Below, piece after piece: positions 49,842-58,709 of a DNA stretch of 64,000 nt. Source of the DNA: UBA5704 sp036264355. GTDB lineage: Bacteria; Acidobacteriota; Thermoanaerobaculia; Multivoradales; UBA5704. The notes beneath the pieces were generated by a model. The model made no database searches and was not told where the DNA came from. It saw only the letters and a list, made by a program, of their open reading frames with translations. The position numbers and the translations under genes are program-made. Location of the stretch: contig DATARD010000047.1 of assembly GCA_036264355.1 (NCBI GenBank), forward strand, positions 1 to 64,000, given 5' to 3'. Within the stretch, counting starts at the first letter, position 1. Each line of letters starts with the position of its first letter.

Positions 49842-51467
49842 ATGGAAGGTTCAGCATCAAAGCCGGCACGTTGGATCGTTGTAGGACGGGGCGATCGTGT
49901 GGGCCGGCTCCTGCTGGAGCGCCTGGGGGAGCGGGCTCGTTTCATTCCGGACAGCGGCGGGTTTGACGACTTTGCTGCCGAGCTGGAGGCTCCCGGGACG
50001 GAGGCGATCGTCTATCGACCCCCGCTTCGCAGCGATCAAGCGGATCGTCCTGACCTGGCGGCTGCGGAGGTGTTCTTGCAGGCGTTCGCTCGGGCTGCGA
50101 AAGCTCCGGCCCGTCTCGTTCTCCTGTCGAGCGCCGCCGCGATCGATCCCAGCCATCACAATATTGGCTATCTCACCGAGGAGCACCGGTCGCCGGGGCG
50201 CAATCCGATCGCGCGCGCCTGGCTCGATTTCGAGGCTCTCGCCGCGGCTCGCCTGCCGGGAATGGAACAAATTGTGCTGCGCCCGGCGCCGGTGATCTCG
50301 CACGACGGAAACAACTTCTTCGCGCGCTTGCTGCGCAGCCGGATTGCCATGGTGCCGGCAGGCTACGATCCTTCCCTCCAACTGCTCAGTGGCGAAGACC
50401 TCGCCGGAGCGGTGCTCTGCGCGCTGGAGCGTGGAGCCGGCCGGCCGGGGCTCTATCACGTGGCGCCGGCCGGCGCCATGCCGGTCCGCGGAGCGCTCCG
50501 TCTGGCGGGAGTCCGGCGTGTGGCCTTTCCCCGCTGGGGTGCCCAGCTCGACTATCTTCGCCACAACTGGACCGTCTCGGGCGGCAAGATCGCCGACGAG
50601 CTCGGTTTCAAGCCGATGAAGACGAGCGCCGAGGCTCTGCTCGACACATTGGACGTCACCGCTGCTCCCTGTCCGAGCTTCGATCCCTACGGACTCGACA
50701 CCGGCTATATCGCCGCGTATTCGCGCACGCTGTTCCATTTTCTCCACGACATCTACTGGCGGATCGAGCACGAAGGGCTGGAGAACGTGCCACGGCAGGG
50801 ACCGGCCGTTCTCACCGGCGTGCACCGCGGCTTCATGCCGTGGGACGGCGTCATGGCGCTCCATCTGCTGCGCCGGGAGATCGGCCGCATCCCGCGTTTT
50901 CTGATCCATCCCTGTCTGATCAAGTTTCCGTTCCTGGCCAACTACATGACCAAGCTGGGCGGCCTTCTCGCCTGCCAGGAGAACGCCGACTGGGTGCTCG
51001 GCCAGGGCGAGATCCTCGGCATGTTTCCGGAGGGGATCCATGGCGCCTTCACGATGTACCGCGACGCCTACCGGTTGGGCCGTTTCGGCCGCGACGAATA
51101 CGTCAAGATGGCGTTGCGCAACCGGGCGCCGATCGTTCCCTTCGTGACCGTGGGAAGCGCCGAGACCTATCCGATCCTGGCCCGGATCAATTCGCGCCTG
51201 GTGCGGCGGGTGGCCGAATGGCCGTACCTGCCGATCACTCCGACGTTTCCACTGCCCGGATTTCCACTCCCGTCGAAGTGGCACACCTGGTTCCTCGAGC
51301 CGATCCCTGTGCAGACGATGCATCCGCCGGAGGCCGCGGACGATCCGGCGGTGGTGCGGGCGCTGAGCGCCATGGTCCGCGCACGGATGGAGGCGGCGAT
51401 CCAGGACATGCTGGCGCGCCGCAAGTCGGTATTCTTCGGCTCGATTTTCAAGGAAGCGACGCTGTGA
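49842..51467 (+). CDS. Rossmann (NAD-dependent epimerase-like)/acyltransferase fusion
   Basis: 541 residues. The first half (1-265) is SDR-like but lacks a strong GxxGxxG: WIVVGRGDRVGRLLLERLGE, LVLLSSAAAIDPSHH, LRPAPVISHDGNNFFARLL, LLSGEDLAGAVLCALE. The second half (about 300-520) is a PlsC/LPLAT acyltransferase: VLTGVHRGFMPWDGVMALHLLRREIGRIPRFL, FLANYMTKLGGLLACQENADWVLGQGEILGMFPEGIHG and PIVPFVTVG. It may load an acyl group onto a glycerol, sugar or amino lipid. It heads the operon; its stop overlaps the next gene in GTGA. Confidence 0.75.
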   Translation: MEGSASKPARWIVVGRGDRVGRLLLERLGERARFIPDSGGFDDFAAELEAPGTEAIVYRPPLRSDQADRPDLAAAEVFLQAFARAAKAPARLVLLSSAAAIDPSHHNIGYLTEEHRSPGRNPIARAWLDFEALAAARLPGMEQIVLRPAPVISHDGNNFFARLLRSRIAMVPAGYDPSLQLLSGEDLAGAVLCALERGAGRPGLYHVAPAGAMPVRGALRLAGVRRVAFPRWGAQLDYLRHNWTVSGGKIADELGFKPMKTSAEALLDTLDVTAAPCPSFDPYGLDTGYIAAYSRTLFHFLHDIYWRIEHEGLENVPRQGPAVLTGVHRGFMPWDGVMALHLLRREIGRIPRFLIHPCLIKFPFLANYMTKLGGLLACQENADWVLGQGEILGMFPEGIHGAFTMYRDAYRLGRFGRDEYVKMALRNRAPIVPFVTVGSAETYPILARINSRLVRRVAEWPYLPITPTFPLPGFPLPSKWHTWFLEPIPVQTMHPPEAADDPAVVRALSAMVRARMEAAIQDMLARRKSVFFGSIFKEATL

Positions 51468-53821
51468 GGCCGGCCCGTCTGGTGTGTGGCGCCCTGCTCG
51501 CCATGATTCTGATCGCTGCCGCTCCGGCGGACCGCTGGTTCGAAGACGTCACCGCGCGCGCCGGTCTGGCGCACAAGCACTCCAATCGCGTCTTCCACAA
51601 TCCCTACGCCGCGATCATGGCGGGCTACACGGCGCTCGGCGCCGCGGCGGCGGTGGCCGACTACGACGGCGACGGCTATGAGGACCTCTTCGTCACCGAC
51701 TCCGCGGAGAACGGCAAGAACCACCTCTACCACAATGATTTCGGAAAGACCGGCAAGCTGACCTTTACCGACGTCGCGGCCGAAGCCGGCGTGGCCGACG
51801 GCAACGACGCCGAGAACGCCTCGGCCGATGCGCTCTGGTTTGACTACGACAACGACGGCCGGCCCGATCTGCTGCTCGTCCGCTTCGGCCACAACAAGCT
51901 CTACCACAACCTGGGCAACGGCAAGTTCCGCGACGTCACCCGCGAGGCCGGCCTCGACCGCTATCTGAACGCGATCACCGCCATCGCCTTCGACTACGAC
52001 CGCGACGGGCATGTCGATCTCTTCGTCGGCTCCTATTTCCAGCCGATCAACATTTTCCATCCCGACACGCCGCGCTTCTTTCCGGAAAGCTTCGAGACCG
52101 CCAACAACGGCGGCGGCGTCACCGTCTTCCACAACAACGGCAACGGCACCTTCACGGATGTCACGGAGAAGGTGGGCATCCACGTCTCGGGCTGGACCCT
52201 CGACCTCGGGCACGGCGACGCGGACAACGACGGCGACGACGACCTTTACATCGCCTGCGATTTCGGCACCGACCGGTTCTTCCTCAACAATGGGAACGGT
52301 ACCTTCACCGACCGTACGAAAGAGGTGATCGGCATCGACACCAAGAAGGGGATGAACGCCGAGTGGGGGGATTACGACAACGACGGCTGGCTCGACGTCT
52401 TCGTCACCAATATCACCGATGACTACCTGCGCGAGGGGAATTTTCTCTGGCGCAACAATGGAAATGGGAACGGGGGAAACCTGACGTTCTCCGACGTGGC
52501 GGCGGAGACGGGGGTGCGCGATACAGGATGGGGATGGGCCGGTAAATTCTTCGACTATGACAACGACGGCTGGCTCGATCTCTACGTCGTCAACGGCTGG
52601 GTGTCGGCCGGACCGCAGAGCTACGTTCCCGACATCTTCGAGATGATCGTCCGCCCCGGAGTGGACTTTACCGACGCGCGCAACTGGCCGCCGATGGGCG
52701 GCAAGAGCCTCTCCGGGTACCAGAAGAAAAAACTCTTCCACAACCTTGGCGGCGTGTTCAAGGACGAGGCCGCGCGGCACGGGCTCGACTCGACGCGCGA
52801 CGGCCGCGGTATTGCCGTGGCCGATTTCGACAACGACGGCCGGCTCGATCTGTTCGTGACCAATGCGAACGCCGAGCCGTTCCTGTACCACAACATCGCT
52901 CCTGCCGCGCATTGGGCCGGTTTCGTCCTCGAGGGCCGCGCCTCCAACCGCGACGCGATCGGCGCCCAGTTGCGGCTCACCGCCGGCGGGCGGACCCTGC
53001 TGCGGTTCGTCGACGGCGGCAACGGCTTCGCCAGCCAGAGCACCCGGCGGGCCTATTTCGGATTGGGAGCGACTGACCGCGCCGACCGCCTGGAGATCCG
53101 CTGGCCGTCGGGACGGCGGCAGGTGATCGAAAAACCACCCGTCGATCGCATCGTGCGGATCGTCGAGGGCGAGGCATCCCTCGACGATCTCGAGCGCGCG
53201 CTCGCCGCCGACCCGGACAGCCTGCGCGCCGCCAGCGAATACCGCATGGCGGTGATCAAGACGAACGCTTACGATCGCTCGATCCCGTTCTTTGAGAAGC
53301 TGGTGGCGGATCATCCGCAGTCGGCGCATGCCTGGCTCAATTACGGCTACGCCATCGTCGACAAGATTCCGGCCGCGGGCTCGATCACCCAGGTGATTCT
53401 GGCCAACAACGCGCTCAAGCAGTTCTCGAAATCGATCGAGCTGGAGCGGAGCTGGCTCGCCCTCTACACGCGCGGTAACAGCTATCTCTATTGGCCCAAG
53501 GTGTTCGGCCGCGCGCCGCTGGGCGTCGCGGATCTCGAAGAGGCGGTGGGGCTCGTGCGCAAGGAGGCGCAGGAGGCGAAAAAGCTCAAGCGGGTCTACG
53601 CCCGCTCGTTCGTGGCGTTAGGCGACGCCTACTGGAAGACCGAGCAGCCGGAGAGAGCACGGGCGGCCTGGGAGGAAGGATTGAAGCTCTTCCCCGGCGA
53701 CGCGCAGCTCCAGGCTCGCCTGGCTCACGAAGGGGACGAGCTGACCGCCTATATCGACGATCAGCTCGATCCCAACAAGCGGGTGGACACCGATCTCAAA
53801 CCGCTGCTGGACGGGGATTGA
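51464..53821 (+). CDS. Secreted CRTAC/ASPIC protein with C-terminal TPRs
   Basis: 785 residues, GTG start. Signal peptide ending AAAPA (about 1-21). FG-GAP/VCBS repeats with calcium loops DYDGDGYED, DYDNDGRPD, DYDRDGHVD, DADNDGDDD, DYDNDGWLD and DFDNDGRLD build a beta-propeller. About 490-565 is the ASPIC/UnbV domain (SNRDAIGAQLRL, GGNGFASQSTRRAYFGLG, RLEIRWPSGRRQ). About 570-785 is TPR-like. Envelope or extracellular. The stop overlaps the next ATG by one base. It is the first of four CRTAC paralogs in the operon. Confidence 0.85.
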   Translation: MRPARLVCGALLAMILIAAAPADRWFEDVTARAGLAHKHSNRVFHNPYAAIMAGYTALGAAAAVADYDGDGYEDLFVTDSAENGKNHLYHNDFGKTGKLTFTDVAAEAGVADGNDAENASADALWFDYDNDGRPDLLLVRFGHNKLYHNLGNGKFRDVTREAGLDRYLNAITAIAFDYDRDGHVDLFVGSYFQPINIFHPDTPRFFPESFETANNGGGVTVFHNNGNGTFTDVTEKVGIHVSGWTLDLGHGDADNDGDDDLYIACDFGTDRFFLNNGNGTFTDRTKEVIGIDTKKGMNAEWGDYDNDGWLDVFVTNITDDYLREGNFLWRNNGNGNGGNLTFSDVAAETGVRDTGWGWAGKFFDYDNDGWLDLYVVNGWVSAGPQSYVPDIFEMIVRPGVDFTDARNWPPMGGKSLSGYQKKKLFHNLGGVFKDEAARHGLDSTRDGRGIAVADFDNDGRLDLFVTNANAEPFLYHNIAPAAHWAGFVLEGRASNRDAIGAQLRLTAGGRTLLRFVDGGNGFASQSTRRAYFGLGATDRADRLEIRWPSGRRQVIEKPPVDRIVRIVEGEASLDDLERALAADPDSLRAASEYRMAVIKTNAYDRSIPFFEKLVADHPQSAHAWLNYGYAIVDKIPAAGSITQVILANNALKQFSKSIELERSWLALYTRGNSYLYWPKVFGRAPLGVADLEEAVGLVRKEAQEAKKLKRVYARSFVALGDAYWKTEQPERARAAWEEGLKLFPGDAQLQARLAHEGDELTAYIDDQLDPNKRVDTDLKPLLDGD

Positions 53822-55545
53822 TGGTGCGCCGTTTCGTACTGGCGGCCCTGGCTCTTTTCGCGGCGTCTCTCGCTGTCGCGGCGCCGATCCGTTTCGAGGA
53901 GATCGGCGAGAAAGCTGGCGCGCGTTTCGTGCACCACACCCACAAGTTCACCGGCAAGAACGCCGACGTGCTCGGCATGTTCACCTCCGGCGGTGCCGCG
54001 GTCGCGGTGGGCGATTTCGACGGCGACGGCGATGACGATCTGTTCATCACCGACTCCGGCACCGGCCGCACCAGCCATCTGCTGCGGAACAACTTCGCCG
54101 AGACCGGCAAGCTCACGTTCACCGACGTCACCGCCGAGGCTGGGGTGGGAGGCGGCAACGATCCGCATTCGATCGTCTCCGACGCCATCTGGTTCGACGC
54201 CGACAACGACGGCCGGCCGGATCTCCTGGTCGCCCGTTTCGGCACGCCGATCCTCTATCACAACGAGGGGAACGGAAAGTTCCGTGACGTCACGGCGGCC
54301 TCCGGGCTCAACAAATTCGCCAACACGATCGCCGTCATCGCCTTCGATTACGACAACGACGGCCGTCTCGATCTGCTGTTCGGCAACTATTTTCCGCCCG
54401 TCAACCTGATCGATCTCCCGACGCCGCACGTGCTGCCCAACAATCTCGACGCCGCGGACAACGGCGGTGGCGTCACCCTGTGGCGGAACGTGACGCCGCC
54501 CGGCTCCTCGGATCTCCGTTTCGTCGACGTGACCGAGCAGGCCGGTCTGGCGAAAGACACCCAGTGGACCCTCGACGTCGGCCACGCCGACTTGAACAAC
54601 GACGGCTGGCAGGACCTCTATCTGGCCGACGACTACGGCACCGATCATCTATTCATCAATCAGGGGGGCACCTTCCGCGACGTCACGAAGACGGCGGTGG
54701 GCTTCGACACCAAGAAGGGGATGAACGTCGATTTCGCCGACTACGATCACGACGGCTGGCTGGACATCTATGTCACCAACATCACCGATGAATACATGAA
54801 AGAGTGCAACATGCTCTGGCACAACAACCGGGACGGCACGTTCACCGATCTGGCCCGGGAGAGCGGCACCTGCAATACTCTCTGGGGCTGGGCCGCCAAG
54901 TTCGGCGATTTTGATGACGACGGCTGGGAGGATCTGTTCGTGGTGAACGGCCTGCGCTCGGCGGGGCCGAAGAATTATATCCCGGTGCTGCTCGACATGA
55001 TCGTCACGCCGGGGATCGATTTCACTGATGTGAACAACTGGCCGCCGATCCATGACATGAGCTGGAGCGGCCATCAAAAGAAGAAGCTCTTCCGGAATCT
55101 GGGAGATCAGACCTTCAAGGAGGTGGCCGCCGAGGCCGGCGTCGCCAACGATCTCGACGGCCGGGGGATCGGCGTGGCGGACTTCGACAACGACGGCCTG
55201 CTCGATCTCTACGAGACCAATGTCGATCAGCCCTCCCTGCTCTATCATGGCGTCTCGGCGCCGCATGGACACTGGATCGAGCTGACTCTGGTGGGCACGA
55301 AGTCGAACCGCGATGCGATCGGCGCCCGTGTGACGGTGCGAGCGGGCGCCAACACCTGGATTCGAGAGGTGAACGGCGGCAACGGCTACGCGAGCCAGAG
55401 CTCGAAGCGGGTGCATGTCGGACTGGGTACCGCCACCAGGATCGATTCGCTGGTGGTGCGCTGGCCGAGCGGCCGGGTGGAAAGCTTCACGGTGCCGGTC
55501 GATAAGATTTCGACGCTCAAGGAAGGGGAGGGAACCGCAAAGTGA
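53821..55545 (+). CDS. Secreted CRTAC/ASPIC protein
   Basis: 574 residues. Signal peptide (MVRRFVLAALALFAASLAVAA). Propeller with DFDGDGDDD, DADNDGRPD, DYDNDGRLD, DYDHDGWLD, DFDDDGWED and DFDNDGLLD calcium loops. ASPIC/UnbV at about 485-570 (SNRDAIGARVTVRAG, GGNGYASQSSKRVHVGLG, VVRWPSGRVESF). No TPR tail, unlike its upstream paralog. The two align along their whole propellers, so they are duplicates that diverged. Its stop overlaps the next GTG start by 4 nt. Confidence 0.88.
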   Translation: MVRRFVLAALALFAASLAVAAPIRFEEIGEKAGARFVHHTHKFTGKNADVLGMFTSGGAAVAVGDFDGDGDDDLFITDSGTGRTSHLLRNNFAETGKLTFTDVTAEAGVGGGNDPHSIVSDAIWFDADNDGRPDLLVARFGTPILYHNEGNGKFRDVTAASGLNKFANTIAVIAFDYDNDGRLDLLFGNYFPPVNLIDLPTPHVLPNNLDAADNGGGVTLWRNVTPPGSSDLRFVDVTEQAGLAKDTQWTLDVGHADLNNDGWQDLYLADDYGTDHLFINQGGTFRDVTKTAVGFDTKKGMNVDFADYDHDGWLDIYVTNITDEYMKECNMLWHNNRDGTFTDLARESGTCNTLWGWAAKFGDFDDDGWEDLFVVNGLRSAGPKNYIPVLLDMIVTPGIDFTDVNNWPPIHDMSWSGHQKKKLFRNLGDQTFKEVAAEAGVANDLDGRGIGVADFDNDGLLDLYETNVDQPSLLYHGVSAPHGHWIELTLVGTKSNRDAIGARVTVRAGANTWIREVNGGNGYASQSSKRVHVGLGTATRIDSLVVRWPSGRVESFTVPVDKISTLKEGEGTAK

Positions 55546-58500
55546 TCTGGCGCCTCGGGCTCATCCTTCTTCTCCTGCCGGCCGTGCTCCTCGGAGGCGC
55601 GGAGGAGGAGCTCCTCTGGCACCATCGCAATCTCGGCAAAGCGTTCTACGAAAACCCGACAACGCAATATGAAGCGGTTGCGGAATTCAAGCAGGCTTTG
55701 GAGCTTGCGCCGGACTCTCCCCGCGAGCGCCTCAATTACGGCCTCGCCCTGCTCAAGGCGGGCAAGGTGGAGGAGGGGATCGCCGAGCTTCAGAAGGTGC
55801 AGAAGCAGGCGCCGGAGCTGCCGCACACCTGGTTCAACCTGGGGATCGCGTTCAAAAAGGATTCGAAGTACGACAAGGCGATCGTCCAGCTCGAAGGGAT
55901 GGCTGCCCGCGTGCCCGACGAGCCGGTCACCCACTACAACCTCGGCACGCTCTACAAGCTGACCGGCAAACCCGAGGCGTCGCTGCGGGAGTTCGAGACG
56001 GCGGCCCGCCTCGGTCCCGATCTTGCCGGTCCTCGGTTTCAGCTTTACAACGCGTATCGCCAGGCCGGCCGCGCCGAGGAGGCGGCGCAAGAGCTGGAGC
56101 GTTTCAAGGCCAACAAAGCGCGCCAGGAAGGCGCCGCCGTCCCCGAGGACCTGGAGTGGAGCTGGTACGCGGAAGTGCTGGATGACATCACGCCATGGAC
56201 GGAAAAGTCCGCCGCCGGCAGGAAACCCGCGCCGAAGCTGAAGCTCACGCCCACAGAGCTGGCCCGCGGCCTCGACTCCGTCACCGCCGGCCTGGCGGTC
56301 CTCGACGCGGACGGCGACGGCGTGCCGGACCTGCTCGCCTGGTCGAAGCAGGGAATTCTCCTTTTCCGGAGCGGAACGGTGAGAATCGAGGCGACCGGTC
56401 TCGAAGAGCTGCGCAATGTCATCGCTGTCGTTCCCGGCGATTTCGACAACGACGGCCTGCCCGATCTCTGCGTGCTCAATCCGTCACCGTCGCTCTGGAA
56501 GAATACCGGCGGCGGACATTTCGCACGAGTCGCAGCCACTCTTCCGACAGGACCGTTCGCGGCGGCGATCTGGCTGGACGTGGATCATGATTACGATCTC
56601 GATCTCATTCTGCTCGGCGAGCGCTCGGCCCTGCTGCGCAACCAGGGGGCGGCCGGTTGGAGCGACGAAACCGCCCGTTTCCCGTTCGCGCGCCGCAAGG
56701 CGATCGCCGGCGTCGTGCTCGACGCTGTCTCCGACACCCAGGGGCGGGACCTCGTGGTCTCCTACGCCGACCGTCCCGGCGTCCTCTACCACGATCGCCT
56801 CGGCGGCTTCTATGTGGCGGAGGAGCTGCCCGGTCTGCCCGCGGGAGCGCGTTGGCTGACCGCCTGGGACACCGACCAGGACGGCTGGACCGATCTCGCG
56901 GCCGCCGTGCCCGCGAGGGTCCTCATGCTGCACAACCGGCGGAGCCAATGGGGCAAGCTCGAGGCGGAGGCCAGTCCCACCGCGTCCGGTCCCTTCGTCT
57001 TCGCCGACCTGACCAACCAGGGCGTAAGCGATCTGATGACTCTTCCTGGCATCGTTGCAATCACTGCCGCGGATTTCGACGCCGACGGCCGCACCGACCT
57101 CGCCACCGTCGGAACCGACGGCATCCTGCGCCGGCTGCATAACGAAACCGTGACCGACAACCGCTGGATCTCCGTGACGCTCGAAGGAGTGAAAAATCTG
57201 AAGCTCGCTCCCGGCGCCTCCGTGGAGGTCAAGGCAGGCGCGAGCTTCCAGAAGCAGGCCTGGGCCGGGGTCCCGCTCGTTTTCGGCCTGGGGGAGAGAC
57301 AGAGCGTCGACACGGTCCGCATCACCTGGCCCAATGGCCTCATTCAGAACGAAACGAAGCAGGCCGCCGGTGCGCACAAATTCAAAGAAGCGCCGCGCCT
57401 CTCCGGCTCGTGCCCGATGATCTTCACCTGGGATGGTGCCGGGTTCCGTTTCATCACCGACGTGCTCGGCGTCGCGCCGCTCGGCGCCAGCTCGGGTGAC
57501 GGCAATTACTTTCCGGTGGATCATGACGAATACGTGCAGATCCCCGGCGAAGCGCTCGCCGTCAAGGACGGCAGGTACGAGGTGCGGATCACCGAAGAGC
57601 TGCGCGAGGTGTCCTATCTCGACGCGGTCCATCTGCTGGCGCTCGATCATCCGACGGACACAGAAATCTTTACCAATGACAAGTTCAAGAGCCCGCCGTT
57701 TCCCGAGTACAGGCTGTTCGGCGTGCAGCGGCGCATCTATCCCTCGGCCGCCCGCGACGGGAACGGGAAAGATGTGCTGCCGCGACTTCTGGCGCGCGAC
57801 AACACCTATCCGGACGGCTTCCGGCACAACGCCGCCGGAGTCGCCGAGCTGCATACGCTGGATCTCGATTTCAAAGGTGCGGCGCCGGACGGCCGCGCTG
57901 TGTTGATCCTTTCGGGCTGGGTCGATTGGGCCGACGGCAGCACCTTCCTCGGCGCCGCGCAGGAATCCAAAGACGGCCTCGTCTTCCCCTATCTTCAGGT
58001 CAAGGACGCGGCCGGGCAGTGGCGCACGGTGATCGAGGACATGGGGATGCCTTCGGGCAAGCCGAAGACGATCGCTGTCGATCTGACCGGCAAGTTCCTC
58101 TCTGCCTCGCGGGAGGTGCGCATCGTCACCGGTCTCTGCGTCTATTGGGACGAGATTTTCCTCGCCGAGCAGAGCGGGCCGCCGGAGGTGATGCAGACCG
58201 AGCTCGTTCCACGGACGGCTGATTTACGCTTCCGCGGCTTCTCGCGGCCGGTGATCGATCCAGAGCGCCGCCAGCCCGAACAATTCGACTATCAGAGCTG
58301 GATGCCGGCCGGCGTGGCGGGAATGACGACCTGGAACCCCACGCCCGGCCTCTACACCCGCTACGGCGACGTCCGCCCGCTCCTTGCCGGCGTGGACGAT
58401 CTGCTGGTGATCCTGGGCTCCGGTGACGAGGTCCGCCTGACCTTCGACGCAGCGGCCCTGCCGCCGCTCCAAGCGGGTTGGCGCCGCGACTTCCTGCTCC

Positions 58501-58709
58501 TGGTCGACGGCTGGGCCAAGGACGCCGACGCCAACACCGCCTTCTCGCAGACCGTGGAGCCGCTCCCGTTCCACGGCATGTCCAGGTATCCCTATCCGCC
58601 GGAGGAGCATTTTCCAAACGACTCGATCCATACCCTCTACCGGGAGATGTACAACACCCGTCCCGCGCTGCGCCTGGTCCACCCGTTGCGCGGTCAGGAG
58701 GAGCCATGA
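55542..58709 (+). CDS. TPR-CRTAC/ASPIC protein with large C-terminal domain
   Basis: 1,055 residues, GTG start. Signal peptide (about 1-21). TPR repeats at about 25-195 (AVAEFKQALELAPDSPRERLNYGLALLKAGK). A degenerate propeller at 240-540 (DADGDGVPD, DFDNDGLPD, DFDADGRTD). A short ASPIC block at about 540-610 (FGLGERQSVDTVRITWPNGL). From 620 a separate domain (GSCPMIFTWDGAGFRFITDVLGVAPLG, then YEVRITEELREVSYLDAVHLLALDHP) that I recognise only as shared by related proteins. Envelope-located. It could be the large scaffold of the system. The stop overlaps the cytochrome start by 4 nt. Confidence 0.82.
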   Translation: MIWRLGLILLLLPAVLLGGAEEELLWHHRNLGKAFYENPTTQYEAVAEFKQALELAPDSPRERLNYGLALLKAGKVEEGIAELQKVQKQAPELPHTWFNLGIAFKKDSKYDKAIVQLEGMAARVPDEPVTHYNLGTLYKLTGKPEASLREFETAARLGPDLAGPRFQLYNAYRQAGRAEEAAQELERFKANKARQEGAAVPEDLEWSWYAEVLDDITPWTEKSAAGRKPAPKLKLTPTELARGLDSVTAGLAVLDADGDGVPDLLAWSKQGILLFRSGTVRIEATGLEELRNVIAVVPGDFDNDGLPDLCVLNPSPSLWKNTGGGHFARVAATLPTGPFAAAIWLDVDHDYDLDLILLGERSALLRNQGAAGWSDETARFPFARRKAIAGVVLDAVSDTQGRDLVVSYADRPGVLYHDRLGGFYVAEELPGLPAGARWLTAWDTDQDGWTDLAAAVPARVLMLHNRRSQWGKLEAEASPTASGPFVFADLTNQGVSDLMTLPGIVAITAADFDADGRTDLATVGTDGILRRLHNETVTDNRWISVTLEGVKNLKLAPGASVEVKAGASFQKQAWAGVPLVFGLGERQSVDTVRITWPNGLIQNETKQAAGAHKFKEAPRLSGSCPMIFTWDGAGFRFITDVLGVAPLGASSGDGNYFPVDHDEYVQIPGEALAVKDGRYEVRITEELREVSYLDAVHLLALDHPTDTEIFTNDKFKSPPFPEYRLFGVQRRIYPSAARDGNGKDVLPRLLARDNTYPDGFRHNAAGVAELHTLDLDFKGAAPDGRAVLILSGWVDWADGSTFLGAAQESKDGLVFPYLQVKDAAGQWRTVIEDMGMPSGKPKTIAVDLTGKFLSASREVRIVTGLCVYWDEIFLAEQSGPPEVMQTELVPRTADLRFRGFSRPVIDPERRQPEQFDYQSWMPAGVAGMTTWNPTPGLYTRYGDVRPLLAGVDDLLVILGSGDEVRLTFDAAALPPLQAGWRRDFLLLVDGWAKDADANTAFSQTVEPLPFHGMSRYPYPPEEHFPNDSIHTLYREMYNTRPALRLVHPLRGQEEP

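Noticed and set aside
51167..53329. 720-residue minus-strand frame
   Set aside because: Antisense to the CRTAC gene; the repeated valine-rich pattern mirrors the calcium-loop repeats.
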